Below, in pieces: positions 43,635 through 53,262 of a DNA stretch of 64,000 bases. How positions within the stretch are numbered: the first letter of the stretch is position 1; each line of letters begins with the position of its first letter. Source of the stretch: Aquimarina sediminis. Lineage in GTDB: Bacteria; Bacteroidota; Bacteroidia; Flavobacteriales; Flavobacteriaceae. The translations under genes and the position numbers were made by a program. The notes beneath the pieces were generated by a model. It made no database searches. It had not been told where the DNA came from and saw only the letters and a list, made by a program, of their open reading frames with translations. Where the stretch lies: the NCBI RefSeq assembly GCF_002895435.1, contig NZ_POYJ01000017.1, positions 1 through 64,000 on the forward strand. The letters are read 5' to 3'.

Positions 43635-44459
43635 ATGGGAAACTTAAATAAAAACATCGAAAATCATTACCTAAAAGAAGCTCTTTTTGAAGATATTATT
43701 AACCGTCTCAAAGAACAAGAGATTGATCTAAATAATGTAACAAGGGAAGATATTTCTGGAGTTGATGAATTTCATGTCAGAGGAGCTGCCGTATCAAAAG
43801 AGCTAGCAAGCACTATTGATTTAAAAGGGGCTCATCTTTTGGATGTAGGCTGTGGTCTGGGAGGACCTTGTAGAATGCTCGCCGACGAATATGACTGTCA
43901 TGCCACAGGGATTGACCTAAGTAATGAGTTTATCAGAACTGCCAATGGATTATCCAAATTAGTCAAACTAGATAACAAAACTACTTTTATACAAGGAGAT
44001 GCTACCAATCTCCCGTTTGAAGATCAGGCCTTTGATGTGGTTTGGACGCAACATGTTCAAATGAATATTCCTGATAAAAAAAGGCTTTATTCAGAAATAA
44101 ATAGAGTACTAAAACCGGAAGGACACTTCCTTTACTATGATATCTTTAAAAAAGGAGAGCAAGAAGTCCAATATCCAATGCCTTGGGCAAGTCATGCTAA
44201 CCTTAGTTTTCTTTTTAAGACTGAAGAGATGGATACTATTTTAATTGATATGGGATTCTCAAAAATACAATCGGTAAATCAAACTCAGCCAGGAATTGAT
44301 TTCTTTGATGCTTTGGTCAAAAGATTTCAAGAGTTTGGACCACCAAAAATAGGATTAAATGTCCTCATGGGAGAAACAACAAAACCTAAACTGATGAATC
44401 TCGTTACTCATTTCAAAAATGGAGTGTTAGCACTGGAAAGCGGTGTATATAAGAAATAA
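43635..44459 (+). CDS. Class I SAM-dependent methyltransferase
   Basis: A 274-residue methyltransferase with motif I LLDVGCGLGGPCRML, the acidic strand-2 end GIDLSNEF, motif II QGDATNLPFEDQAFDVVWTQ and the following RVLKPEGHFLYYD. The overall pattern is closest to the sarcosine/dimethylglycine or sterol/menaquinone methyltransferase branch (Methyltransf_11/25). The substrate is not determined. Confidence 0.88.
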   Translation: MGNLNKNIENHYLKEALFEDIINRLKEQEIDLNNVTREDISGVDEFHVRGAAVSKELASTIDLKGAHLLDVGCGLGGPCRMLADEYDCHATGIDLSNEFIRTANGLSKLVKLDNKTTFIQGDATNLPFEDQAFDVVWTQHVQMNIPDKKRLYSEINRVLKPEGHFLYYDIFKKGEQEVQYPMPWASHANLSFLFKTEEMDTILIDMGFSKIQSVNQTQPGIDFFDALVKRFQEFGPPKIGLNVLMGETTKPKLMNLVTHFKNGVLALESGVYKK

Positions 44460-44498
44460 AGAATATCAAACTTATAATCAGTTATAAAACCTATATAA

Positions 44499-44792
44499 AT
44501 GTTAGTTTCAAGGATATCATTTTTGATTAGTTTAATTGCAATTATCGTGGCTATATGGGCTCAATATGAGTTATTTGTTGGATACCAAGGCATCAGTGCT
44601 AAAACAAGGGCGCTCTATGGCATTACCCATCTAATGTATTATAAATACGCAAGTATAGGAATCGTAGGGGTACTTCTCTCTATAATTTCTATTTTCAAAA
44701 AAGAAAAGCTAAAAATAGTCCTCCTTACCTTGGGCATGGCTATTTTATCAATTTTACTATTGATATTAGACGTCTGGAAATTGTTTTCATGA
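44499..44792 (+). CDS. Small membrane protein (97 aa)
   Basis: A 97-residue hydrophobic protein with three predicted transmembrane helices (FLISLIAIIVAIWAQYEL, YASIGIVGVLLSIISIF, LLTLGMAILSILLLILDVW). No family recognised. It sits between the methyltransferase and the DUF4345 gene, with short gaps, probably in one transcript. Confidence 0.7.
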   Translation: MLVSRISFLISLIAIIVAIWAQYELFVGYQGISAKTRALYGITHLMYYKYASIGIVGVLLSIISIFKKEKLKIVLLTLGMAILSILLLILDVWKLFS

Positions 44793-44836
44793 TTAAAATC
44801 ATAATCTCATTGTACTAACCGTTCTGTATATTTGTA

Positions 44837-45247
44837 ATGATATCTATAAAAGCACTTAAAGTGAACAAAACCATTAAAAATTTACATTTAGGGGTATCTG
44901 CAACTATTGTTTTTGGAGTAGCTCTAATCTACGGCTTCAATCCAAATAGGATCTTGCCTTTGTTTTTTGATTTTACAGTCGATAATTTAGAGTTAAAAAA
45001 TATTTTTAGAGCTGTAATGGGACTTTACATAGGATTTGCCATATACTGGATCATTGGAATTAGAAAATCTGAATATTGGAAAAACGCAACCATTAGTAAC
45101 GTTATCTTTATGGGAGGGTTAGTGTTTGGAAGATTATTAAGTACAATTCTAGATGGCGTTTCAATTCAATTCACTTTTGCCTTAATACTAGAATTAATCG
45201 GTATGATATGGGGGATATATAACCTAAAAAAAGTATCCTACTCCTAA
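44837..45247 (+). CDS. DUF4345 membrane protein
   Basis: A 136-residue protein with four transmembrane helices. The family pattern includes FGVALIYGFNPNRILPLFF, then FRAVMGLYIGFAIYWIIG, and GRLLSTILDGV. Function unknown. It lies 44 bases after the preceding small membrane protein gene. Confidence 0.82.
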   Translation: MISIKALKVNKTIKNLHLGVSATIVFGVALIYGFNPNRILPLFFDFTVDNLELKNIFRAVMGLYIGFAIYWIIGIRKSEYWKNATISNVIFMGGLVFGRLLSTILDGVSIQFTFALILELIGMIWGIYNLKKVSYS

Positions 45248-45341
45248 TTATGTGTATAAAGTTTCATTGACTTTTTAGTAACATTTCCTCTCCTCGTTAC
45301 ATATACTTATTACAAATAATACATTATCAAAAAAAGAAAAA

Positions 45342-45734
45342 ATGGGGAGATGGATGAAATCTTTGGATAAAAAGGGTAACGTAATCGATGAAGTAACACC
45401 TCACCTACTCATGTATTGCACCAGATTTTTACCAAAAAACACTAGAAAAGAATTTCCAATAATCGACAATCTAGAATTACATGCAACAAAGTGGAAGACT
45501 GAACTTCAAATCTTTAAAGATGGATCCCTTTTCCAATTAAATGAAGAACTCATAAGAATTAGAAAGTTAGCAAACATGGAAGAATTTATCGATGGGGTTG
45601 ACAATAATAGGTTTTTAAAACATTGGAAAGGTGATGACACAAACGTCTATGAATTTTATAAATATCTGGATGCTATTCAAAATGTTCTTCAAAAGGCAAT
45701 CACTCAAAAACTCGAAGTGAGAATCTATTTGTAA
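45342..45734 (+). CDS. Hypothetical cytoplasmic protein (130 aa)
   Basis: A 130-residue soluble protein without signal peptide, rich in Lys, Asn and Leu (RKEFPIIDNLELHATKWKTE and MEEFIDGVDNNRFLKHWKGD). No family was recognised. The start at 45342 follows a purine-rich AAAAAGAAAAA stretch. Confidence 0.65.
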   Translation: MGRWMKSLDKKGNVIDEVTPHLLMYCTRFLPKNTRKEFPIIDNLELHATKWKTELQIFKDGSLFQLNEELIRIRKLANMEEFIDGVDNNRFLKHWKGDDTNVYEFYKYLDAIQNVLQKAITQKLEVRIYL

Positions 45735-45773
45735 AAAATCAATATTTGAAAAAATAGTATCCCTAGCTATATT

Positions 45774-45781
45774 TATCTTTG
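45774..45781 (+). promoter_or_regulatory. -7 element of the PLP-enzyme gene
   Basis: TATCTTTG, an exact TAnnTTTG match, 33 bases before the ATG at 45814. The nearest TTG (45746) is 25 bases away, too far. Confidence 0.45.
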
Positions 45782-45813
45782 GTAGTATAATGAAATAATA
45801 CACTTATATCGAT

Positions 45814-46740
45814 ATGAACAACAAATTCTACATAGAAACACCAGTGTATAAATCTCACAAATTAAACAAAGAGCATAACAAAAGTGTTTTTTATAAAATG
45901 GAATGTTATCAACCCACAGGCTCTTTTAAGATTAGAGGTATGGAAGAATTATGTCGCTTTCATATCAATAATGGAAAAAGAGACTTTATAGCGTCTTCTG
46001 GAGGTAATGCTGGGTATTCACTAGGGTATATTGGACAAAAAATGGGAGTAGATATTACGGTAATTGTTCCTAAAACAACTTCTCAGTTTATGATCAATAA
46101 GATGACAAACCTAGGAACTCAGGTCGAAGTCTATGGCGATGTATGGGATGAAGCTCATCAATATGCATTAAAAATTTCTGAAGAAAGAGGTGCCGTCTAC
46201 GTTTCCCCCTTTGATGATCCTCTACTCTGGAAAGGTCACTCTACTCTAATCGATGAATGTGCAAAACAGATACCACAACCAGATAAAATTATTGTTTCTG
46301 TAGGTGGTGGTGGACTACTATGTGGCGTACTCCAAGGAATCAAAAGAAATGGGTGGCACGAAACTACAGTCATAACAACAGAAACAATTGGCGCGGCATC
46401 ATTTTACAAGAGCTACCAGGCTAAAGAAATTGTAGAATTAGATGAAATAAAGACTATTGCTACTAGTCTGGGAGCAAAAAAAGTAGCAGAAAAATCATTA
46501 CAACTAGCTTATGATCTTAATGTAACCCCTTTTATGATGAGTGACAACGAAGCCATAAGAGCTTCTCTTGATTTTTTAGACGAATATAACGTTTGGGTAG
46601 AACCAGCCTGCGGAGCAGCAATTTCTGTTCCTTACTTTTATCCCCAAATGATCAAAGAAGACGAAACAGCTCTAGTAATTGTTTGTGGTGGTGTAAATAT
46701 ACCTATCAAAAACATAACCCATCAAGCTCCAAACAACTAA
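45814..46740 (+). CDS. Pyridoxal-phosphate enzyme (serine/threonine dehydratase-like)
   Basis: A 308-residue fold-type II PLP enzyme. The Schiff-base lysine is Lys39 in PTGSFKIRG. The substrate loop is ASSGGNAGYS, and the phosphate-binding glycine loop is SVGGGGLLCGVLQG. The sequence resembles L-serine dehydratase of the eukaryotic/SDH-like type. It probably deaminates serine or threonine to the 2-oxoacid. An MBL-fold gene follows 26 bases on. Confidence 0.88.
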   Translation: MNNKFYIETPVYKSHKLNKEHNKSVFYKMECYQPTGSFKIRGMEELCRFHINNGKRDFIASSGGNAGYSLGYIGQKMGVDITVIVPKTTSQFMINKMTNLGTQVEVYGDVWDEAHQYALKISEERGAVYVSPFDDPLLWKGHSTLIDECAKQIPQPDKIIVSVGGGGLLCGVLQGIKRNGWHETTVITTETIGAASFYKSYQAKEIVELDEIKTIATSLGAKKVAEKSLQLAYDLNVTPFMMSDNEAIRASLDFLDEYNVWVEPACGAAISVPYFYPQMIKEDETALVIVCGGVNIPIKNITHQAPNN

Positions 46741-46766
46741 TACACATATAAATCATACTTAAAACT

Positions 46767-47723
46767 ATGTTCACATCAGAAATAAAAAGTAAAACAGGAG
46801 AAGATATATCCATCTTAGTAAAACTTGATAATCACCCTTGGAGTTATATTTGTGAATGTGGAGATGCTAGTAATCTAACCATAAAAGAAATCCAAAATAC
46901 CAATGCCATATTTATAAGTCATACACATATTGATCATTTTATAAACTTTGATACCGTGATAAGGCATCAGGTAGGAATCCAAAGAAGAGTCACTATATGC
47001 GGTCCAAAAGGTATTGCCAATCAGGTACAATCCAAAATAAAAGGATATACATGGAATCTCGTAGACAAAGATGCTATCACCTACGAAATAAGAGAAGTTT
47101 TATCTGATGATAAAATTGTTGTCTATGAAATAGAACCTCCTGTTTGGGAATTAAAAGAAATTTGTACACTTAGTGGCAATACAATATTTGAAGAAAAATC
47201 TTTTGTAGTCACTTCTACCCTTCTTGATCACAAAACCCCAACACTAGCTTACAAGTTTAAAGAAAATAGTACTACAAAAATCGATATTGCCTCAAGCGGA
47301 TTCTCTGGTGGCAAATGGGTTAAAGAACTTAAAGATGCTTTTGAAAATAATCTAGACAATCAAATCATAACTATAGAAAATAAAGAATACCCTGCCCAAG
47401 AACTGTTTCATTTATTACACATACAAAAAGGAGATACGCTAGGTATTATTCTAGATCACTCTGCTAATACAGAGAACCATTTGAAAATCAAAGAGCATTT
47501 CTCTAATACTAGGAAAGTTTTTATAGAAAGTTTTTATAAAGACGAAGACAAAGAGCTGGCAGTTATACATTATCATAGCTATGCATCAATGTCTGCAAAA
47601 GTAATGAAAGATTCAAGTGTAAAAGAAGCCATTCCTGTGCATTTCTCTAGAAAATATAACGAAAATGAGATCGAAGAATTAATTACTGAATTTAATCTGG
47701 CACTAAACTCTTCTAATGTTTAA
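46767..47723 (+). CDS. MBL-fold (RNase Z-like) hydrolase
   Basis: A 318-residue metallo-beta-lactamase-fold protein without signal peptide. The metal motif SHTHIDHF gives His52, His54, Asp56 and His57. Later candidate ligands lie in DHKTPTLAYKF and ILDHSANTENHL, and the final PVHFSRKYNENEIEEL is typical of the RNase Z/ElaC group. Substrate unknown. It probably shares a transcript with the PLP enzyme gene. Confidence 0.85.
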   Translation: MFTSEIKSKTGEDISILVKLDNHPWSYICECGDASNLTIKEIQNTNAIFISHTHIDHFINFDTVIRHQVGIQRRVTICGPKGIANQVQSKIKGYTWNLVDKDAITYEIREVLSDDKIVVYEIEPPVWELKEICTLSGNTIFEEKSFVVTSTLLDHKTPTLAYKFKENSTTKIDIASSGFSGGKWVKELKDAFENNLDNQIITIENKEYPAQELFHLLHIQKGDTLGIILDHSANTENHLKIKEHFSNTRKVFIESFYKDEDKELAVIHYHSYASMSAKVMKDSSVKEAIPVHFSRKYNENEIEELITEFNLALNSSNV

Positions 47724-47781
47724 GAAAAACTTCTGTCATTAAAAAGTAAAAAATACGACTTAAAAAACTTAAAAGAGAATC

Positions 47782-48516
47782 ATGCTAATAGTAAATAAGC
47801 TTAACAACAACACAGAGGTTCCATTACTTGAGGTAAATATCCTATTCTTATTGGCAGGGAATATTTCTATCCAAACCAATACTTCTGAATATCAAGTAGA
47901 CAAAAAATCATATTTCTATTATGATCAAAAATTTAGGATCACGAGTTCATCTCCATATCTAAATGGCTTTATCATTTCACTTTCTAAAGAGTTCTTGAAT
48001 AAAAACCCTGAAGTGTACAATCATCTTTCTCAGATACCAGAATACTTCAAAATATTCAAAATAAATGATCCCAGTACTGTAAAAACATTAATTGAAACCT
48101 TACATAAAGATAGCCAATCCGCTCCCGAGCTCACCTCTAATTACCTCAACCTTATTTTACTAAAATTAAAATCTACAAATGAGATTGAAAACACAAATAC
48201 CTCTCCCCTTTTTAATCAATTTGTTGATTTGATACAAGACAACATCGAGAATAATTATTGTGCAGGTACTTATGCAAAAATGCTCGATATTCCATTAAAA
48301 AAACTAATTAAAGAAGTAAGACATAATACCGACAAAACGCCTTGCAATATTATCACAGAGCAAGTAATTGACAAAGCAAAAGAATTACTCACCACTACCA
48401 ACAACTCTAGCAAAATGATTGCATATCAACTTGGGTTTCAAGAGCCGTACTACTTCATTAAATATTTTAAAAAAAATGTTGGTATCACTCCAACACAATA
48501 TCGAAAGGAATATTAA
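47782..48516 (+). CDS. AraC-family transcriptional regulator
   Basis: A 244-residue regulator with an N-terminal cupin-like sensing domain (about 1-130) and a C-terminal AraC double helix-turn-helix (about 150-244). The end shows the family signature SKMIAYQLGFQEPYYFIKYF followed by GITPTQYRKEY. The effector is unknown. It may regulate the PLP enzyme/MBL pair or the peroxiredoxin gene downstream. Confidence 0.88.
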   Translation: MLIVNKLNNNTEVPLLEVNILFLLAGNISIQTNTSEYQVDKKSYFYYDQKFRITSSSPYLNGFIISLSKEFLNKNPEVYNHLSQIPEYFKIFKINDPSTVKTLIETLHKDSQSAPELTSNYLNLILLKLKSTNEIENTNTSPLFNQFVDLIQDNIENNYCAGTYAKMLDIPLKKLIKEVRHNTDKTPCNIITEQVIDKAKELLTTTNNSSKMIAYQLGFQEPYYFIKYFKKNVGITPTQYRKEY

Positions 48517-48641
48517 CTCAAAAACAGTACATAAATAGGTTATCAAAAGGGAAAAATTTACATCTTTTCATCTTTTATTACATTTTTAAAAACTGTCAAC
48601 CTCTCCATATTTGCCGCAACAAACAATGCAAAGACCGAAAT

Positions 48642-49277
48642 ATGGATTTAATAGAAGAATTACGAGCAAAAAAAAATGCTTCTGCACAAAATATTCCTAC
48701 AGAAAAATGGAATATTATGATGAATAGCACTCAACAATTAATCAAAGAACATTTATCTAAAAAAGCGTTAAAAGAAGGAGATAAAATGATTGACTTTACT
48801 TTACCAAATGCTGTTGGAGGTATAATCACTTTATCAGAAAAATTGGAAAAAGGGAGCGTTATCATTTCATTTTACCGAGGAGGATGGTGCCCCTATTGCA
48901 ATATGGAGCTAAGAGCGTTACAAGAGATACTGCCCCAGATAAAAAAATCAGGAGCTTCCTTACTGGCAATCTCTCCAGAAACTCCTGATCACTCTCTAAA
49001 TACTTCAGAAAAAAACAACCTACAATTTGATGTACTAAGTGATGTTGATAATAGTATCTCCAAAAAAATTGGATTGGTATTCAAAATACCAAAAAACTTA
49101 AGAGAAGTATATCATTCATTTAATATCGATGTGCCAAAACACAATGGCAATAGTGACTATGAGCTTCCTATGCCTGCTACCTTTGTGATTAACAAAAACG
49201 GTATGATTACATATGCCTTTGTACCAGAAGATTATACAGAACGAGCTGACCCAAAAAAAATACTCGAATTGATATAA
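48642..49277 (+). CDS. Peroxiredoxin-like (AhpC/TSA) protein
   Basis: A 211-residue thioredoxin-fold protein of the AhpC/TSA family. The peroxidatic-type site is FYRGGWCPYCNMELRALQ, with both cysteines of a CPYC motif, which is closer to redoxin-like PRX proteins. The C-terminal PMPATFVINKNGMITYAFVP is typical. It probably reduces peroxides. A long terminator stem at 49301 follows. Confidence 0.9.
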   Translation: MDLIEELRAKKNASAQNIPTEKWNIMMNSTQQLIKEHLSKKALKEGDKMIDFTLPNAVGGIITLSEKLEKGSVIISFYRGGWCPYCNMELRALQEILPQIKKSGASLLAISPETPDHSLNTSEKNNLQFDVLSDVDNSISKKIGLVFKIPKNLREVYHSFNIDVPKHNGNSDYELPMPATFVINKNGMITYAFVPEDYTERADPKKILELI

Positions 49278-49300
49278 TAAATAATGCCTCAATAAGATAA

Positions 49301-49335
49301 TATAGCAGAAAAGAATTTAGTCCTTTTCTGCTATA
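49301..49335 (+). terminator. Terminator of the peroxiredoxin-like gene
   Basis: TATAGCAGAAAAG pairs with CTTTTCTGCTATA (13 bp) over a 9-base loop, followed by TTTGTTT. Confidence 0.8.
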
Positions 49336-49539
49336 TTTGTTTAAGCCGAAATCGGGATACAACAATCTTTGTTATTTGTATACAATTCATCTCTATCAAA
49401 CTATTTGAAAAACATGAGTCAATCAGTACTTTATCAAAACTATCAAGAACTATCCCTTCTTACTATACTAATAATTGTGAACAACCTGCTAACAAGTTCA
49501 AGGAGTTAATAGAAATATTAGAAAAAGATAGCGTCAAAA
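49336..49539. other. Gap with an ATG-less open frame
   Basis: A plus-strand frame open through most of this gap ends at a TAA at 49548-49550 that overlaps the start of the AraC-type gene. Its 3' end reads ESISTLSKLSRTIPSYYTNN then KFKELIEILEKDSVKIEN, which is protein-like. No ATG, GTG or TTG opens that frame. It could be the remnant of a decayed gene. Confidence 0.3.
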
Positions 49540-50355
49540 TTGAAAATTAATAAACAAATAAGAGCACTGTACCAACCCATACAGCCGACAATAAAACGAG
49601 CTGATAAAAAGGTAACCTATCAAGAATTTATACCTAATACTTTTTTACAAGAATACATTTATTGCTATTGGCAGTTAAAAACAACAGAAAAGCTATCCAG
49701 CCAATTTAATTACAAAGTAGTATCTGATGGATGCATCGATATTCTATTCGAAATCAATACGCCTCAAGAAAGCTTTGTAGCAGGTTTTTGTAAAAAATAT
49801 ACCGAATTCCTACTTAACAACGAGTTTAATTATGTAGGTGTTAGGTTTTTGCCAACGATGTTTACTCAGATTTTTAACATCGATGCCTCAGATCTAAGCA
49901 ACATGTTTCAAAACCTAGATGATTTTGTTCCCAAAACATCACAATTCATCAAAGATCATTTTCATCATGAATTAACAACAAATGAGATCAAAAATATATT
50001 TGATCAGTATTTTACTCAATTGATTACTAAAGTTGATTTCAATAATGACAATAGGTTATATAATGCTGTACATATTATCCTAAAAAACCAAGGAGTTTTA
50101 CATGTTGTAAATGATATCGATGTTGGAGTTAGTCCCAGACAATTACAACGCTTGTTTAAATTCTATATAGGAGACACCCCTAAAACATTCAGCAAGGTTG
50201 TTCAGTTTCAGAACATTTTAAAAGCGAAACCAACAACGCAGAGCCTACAACAAAACAAGTTATTTTATGATATCGGTTATTACGACCAATCTCATTTTAT
50301 CAAAGATTTTAAAAACTTTTATGGCGTAACCCCTTCAAAAGCGTTTACAAGATAA
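49540..50355 (+). CDS. AraC-family regulator with N-terminal DUF6597-type domain
   Basis: A 271-residue regulator. The N-terminal half (VTYQEFIPNTFLQEYIYCYW, SDGCIDILFEI, FVGVRFLP-type) matches the DUF6597 domain found on AraC proteins. The C-terminal half is the DNA-binding domain (GVSPRQLQRLFKFYIGDTP and YDIGYYDQSHFIKDFKNFYG). No ATG exists at a sensible place, so the TTG at 49540 is used; a start inside the first 25 codons is also possible. It may control the exported VOC protein downstream. Confidence 0.82.
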   Translation: MKINKQIRALYQPIQPTIKRADKKVTYQEFIPNTFLQEYIYCYWQLKTTEKLSSQFNYKVVSDGCIDILFEINTPQESFVAGFCKKYTEFLLNNEFNYVGVRFLPTMFTQIFNIDASDLSNMFQNLDDFVPKTSQFIKDHFHHELTTNEIKNIFDQYFTQLITKVDFNNDNRLYNAVHIILKNQGVLHVVNDIDVGVSPRQLQRLFKFYIGDTPKTFSKVVQFQNILKAKPTTQSLQQNKLFYDIGYYDQSHFIKDFKNFYGVTPSKAFTR

Positions 50356-50395
50356 TTATGTCCGTTTTTTACTATCTCAACTTCCCATACTGTGA

Positions 50396-50403
50396 TAATT
50401 TTG
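50396..50403 (+). promoter_or_regulatory. -7 element of the VOC-protein gene
   Basis: TAATTTTG, an exact TAnnTTTG match, 25 bases before the ATG at 50428. It overlaps the upstream alternative GTG start (50392) and argues for the ATG. Confidence 0.45.
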
Positions 50404-50427
50404 AATCATATCATAAATCAAAAAATC

Positions 50428-50901
50428 ATGAGATTATCACTTGTCACTGTTACCCTTTTTCTGGTAACACAAGCGTTTTCGCAAAACAGTAGTACTAACT
50501 TTCAAAATCTAAAAACTATGAAACTCAATGCCGGAATTATCACTGAAAAATTAAATGAAACCAAAGAATTTTACACCAACGTATTGGACTTTACTGTTGT
50601 TTTTGAAAATGAATTCTACCTGCTAATGCAAACCCCTAATCAACAGGCACAAATTAGTTTCTTACTTCCAAATCACCCAACTCAAAAGCCAATTTTCCAA
50701 AAACCCTTTAGCAACCAAGGGGTATACCTGACTATCGAGGTCGAAAATGTTGACACAATCTATACTAAATTAAAAAACAAAAAAGTGCCCATAGAAATTG
50801 ACATACAAAATGAAGCATGGGGAGATCGACATTTTGCCATTGTTGACCCTAATGGTATAGGAATAGATATTGTAACCTATACTAAACCTGAAAATGACTA
50901 A
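50428..50901 (+). CDS. Exported VOC-superfamily (glyoxalase-like) protein
   Basis: A 157-residue protein: signal peptide MRLSLVTVTLFLVTQAFSQ, then a single vicinal-oxygen-chelate domain (about 35-153, KLNAGIITEKLNETKEFYTN, VYLTIEVENVDTIYTKLK and FAIVDPNGIGIDIV). VOC proteins are usually cytoplasmic, so a signal peptide is unusual. An internal ATG (MKLNAGIIT) would give a cytoplasmic form. Function unknown; possibly binding of a small ligand or metal in the periplasm. Confidence 0.82.
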   Translation: MRLSLVTVTLFLVTQAFSQNSSTNFQNLKTMKLNAGIITEKLNETKEFYTNVLDFTVVFENEFYLLMQTPNQQAQISFLLPNHPTQKPIFQKPFSNQGVYLTIEVENVDTIYTKLKNKKVPIEIDIQNEAWGDRHFAIVDPNGIGIDIVTYTKPEND

Positions 50902-51058
50902 CAACCCTAAATTAAAAAAAATAAAACTCAAAAAAGACCTTAACCCGTTTTTTGAATAGTTATATGTACCTTAGTTATTTATAAACTACAACAGTTAATT
51001 AAGCAATCTCAAAACGTTTAAGATTTCTTAAGGTATTTATAACTATTAAAAAGAGCCA

Positions 51059-52705
51059 ATGAAAAACATAGCTTTTGTTATCACATGCATACTTCTCATC
51101 TCTTGTTCCAATAAATACGAGACAGCAATTAACTCAATAGAGGATTATCCTATAATTCCAAAACCAAAAAAACTGACAATAGCTCAAGGTCGTTTTTTGC
51201 TAAGCTCTAATACCAAAATAATAGGAGAAAGTAGCTTAGCCAAAGAAGCTCAATATCTCTCTAAGATGTTAAACACAACTTTAAGCCTTGATCTTGTTAT
51301 AGCCTCTTCAGACCACCCTACCAAAGCAAATATTATACTCTCTATAGACCCTGCTATTGAACATCCAGAAGGCTATACTTTATCCATAAAACATGATAAC
51401 ATCCTTATTTCAGGAAAAACGAGTACTGGTGTTTTTTATGGTATTCAATCTTTACTACAACTGTTACCCGTAGGAATTAATACTAAAGAAGAGCTCACAA
51501 TTCCAGCGGTAAAAATTGTAGATAGCCCTCGATATGCTTACAGAGGAATGCATCTGGATGTAGGACGTCATTTTTTCCCAATGTCGTCTATCAAGAAGTA
51601 TCTCGATATGATTGCTATGCATAAAATGAATACATTCCATTGGCATTTAACTGAAGATCAAGGGTGGAGAATAGAAATTAAAAAATATCCCAAATTAACC
51701 GAAGTAGGAGGCTTTAGAAAAGGAACCGCTATTGGTCTAGCCGGTACCAGAAATGCTCCATATACTTACGATAACATTCCTTATGGAGGTTTTTATACTC
51801 AGGAAGAAATAAAAGAGGTAGTTACCTATGCAAAGCAAAGGCATATTACTGTAATACCAGAGATAGAGCTTCCGGGACATTCATTGGCTGCATTAGCTGC
51901 TTATCCTCAATTTGGTAATACAGAAGGTCCGTACGAAGTGGCAAAAAGGTGGGGTATTTTTAATGAAATATATGCCCCAACAGAAGAAACATTTGCATTC
52001 TTAGAAGATATACTTACCGAAGTAATGGAACTTTTCCCAAGCAAGTATATTCATATTGGCGGTGACGAAGTGTTAAAAAAAGAATGGGAAGAAAGTGCCT
52101 ATGCACAAGAGCTTATAAAAAGAGAGAAACTCAAAGATGAGCATGGGTTACAGAGCTATTTTATTAGGCGCATTGAAAAATTTCTAAACGCTAACGGTCG
52201 AAATATTATCGGCTGGGATGAAATCCTCGAAGGAGGGCTAGCTCCAAATGCTACAGTAATGTCCTGGCGTGGTGTCAAAGGAGGTATCGCTGCTGCCAAA
52301 CAACACCACTCTGTGATCATGACACCAGGAACTCATTGCTACTTTGATTATTACCAGGTAGAAGAAGAAAAACAAAAAAATGAACCTATTACTGGAAGTA
52401 AAAGGCATACCACTGTAGAAAAAGTATATTCTTATGAACCAACTCCATCTATATTATCAATAAAAGAGAGTAAATACATACTAGGTGCCCAAGGAAATGT
52501 ATGGACAGAATATATGCCAACCTGGGATTTGGTAGAATATAACGTATTACCCAGAATGACAGCACTATCAGAAGTAGTATGGTCATCTAAAGAAACTAGA
52601 GACTGGAAAGATTTCTATAAACGTTTACAGTGTATTACAAAAAGGTATGATAAACTAGGATACAATTATGCAAAGCATAGTGTAGAAACAAACCAAACCC
52701 CATAA
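51059..52705 (+). CDS. Beta-N-acetylhexosaminidase (GH20), lipoprotein
   Basis: A 548-residue lipoprotein (lipobox LLISC, Cys16) with an N-terminal GH20b-type domain (about 25-150) and a catalytic TIM barrel. The family motif HIGGDEV supplies the catalytic Asp336-Glu337, and other landmarks are GMHLDVGRHFFP and HLTEDQGWRIEIKKYP. It releases terminal GlcNAc or GalNAc from glycans, acting in the periplasm or at the outer surface. It appears to be monocistronic. Confidence 0.93.
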   Translation: MKNIAFVITCILLISCSNKYETAINSIEDYPIIPKPKKLTIAQGRFLLSSNTKIIGESSLAKEAQYLSKMLNTTLSLDLVIASSDHPTKANIILSIDPAIEHPEGYTLSIKHDNILISGKTSTGVFYGIQSLLQLLPVGINTKEELTIPAVKIVDSPRYAYRGMHLDVGRHFFPMSSIKKYLDMIAMHKMNTFHWHLTEDQGWRIEIKKYPKLTEVGGFRKGTAIGLAGTRNAPYTYDNIPYGGFYTQEEIKEVVTYAKQRHITVIPEIELPGHSLAALAAYPQFGNTEGPYEVAKRWGIFNEIYAPTEETFAFLEDILTEVMELFPSKYIHIGGDEVLKKEWEESAYAQELIKREKLKDEHGLQSYFIRRIEKFLNANGRNIIGWDEILEGGLAPNATVMSWRGVKGGIAAAKQHHSVIMTPGTHCYFDYYQVEEEKQKNEPITGSKRHTTVEKVYSYEPTPSILSIKESKYILGAQGNVWTEYMPTWDLVEYNVLPRMTALSEVVWSSKETRDWKDFYKRLQCITKRYDKLGYNYAKHSVETNQTP

Positions 52706-52902
52706 AACATTGATTCTGAAGAAAATTCTTCTTCTTCTATTCAGGCATCTAAACCTGGTATTTTATGTAAACAAAATTTTACAAAAAAATTAACGAAAGT
52801 TAAAAGTCTACCCCTATTTTTATTAGCTACTTTCGCGCTAAACCTACTCTCTAAATCTTTAGAGTTGTAGTTAGTTTATAAAGCCTTTCTGAGAATATAG
52901 AG

Positions 52903-53262
52903 TTGAAACAGTATAAAAGACATATAGCACTATTTTTTGCGTTACTTTTTGTAACCACCCAGCTTAGTCATACGCTTCATAACTTTTCTGACACTCATAA
53001 TCACCACCAGAAGAGATTACTATCAGATATAGGTATTGATGATGATACCGTATCAAAAAACAACGTTTTTTTTGACGACATCTGTGATTGTCTTCTTTGT
53101 GAACAACATCAAACTATCAAATTATCGGTAGCCAACCCTTTTAATTTTGAAATAAAAGAAGCTACCAACCTTGCCTATAGACTTGAAGTATATACCTCTC
53201 CTCTATTTTCTACGTATTTACTAGAAAATAGCTCTTTGCGGGGACCGCCTGCATCATGTTGA
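52903..53262 (+). CDS. Small exported His/Cys-rich protein of a metal-uptake type locus
   Basis: A 119-residue protein with an N-terminal hydrophobic signal (HIALFFALLFVTTQLSHT), a His-rich segment (LHNFSDTHNHHQKR) and a Cys cluster (CDCLLCEQHQ), ending in RGPPASC. The only suitable start is a TTG at 52903. Similar small proteins ending in RGPP precede metal-related TonB receptors in other Bacteroidota, from general knowledge. It is likely co-transcribed with the receptor gene. Confidence 0.65.
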   Translation: MKQYKRHIALFFALLFVTTQLSHTLHNFSDTHNHHQKRLLSDIGIDDDTVSKNNVFFDDICDCLLCEQHQTIKLSVANPFNFEIKEATNLAYRLEVYTSPLFSTYLLENSSLRGPPASC

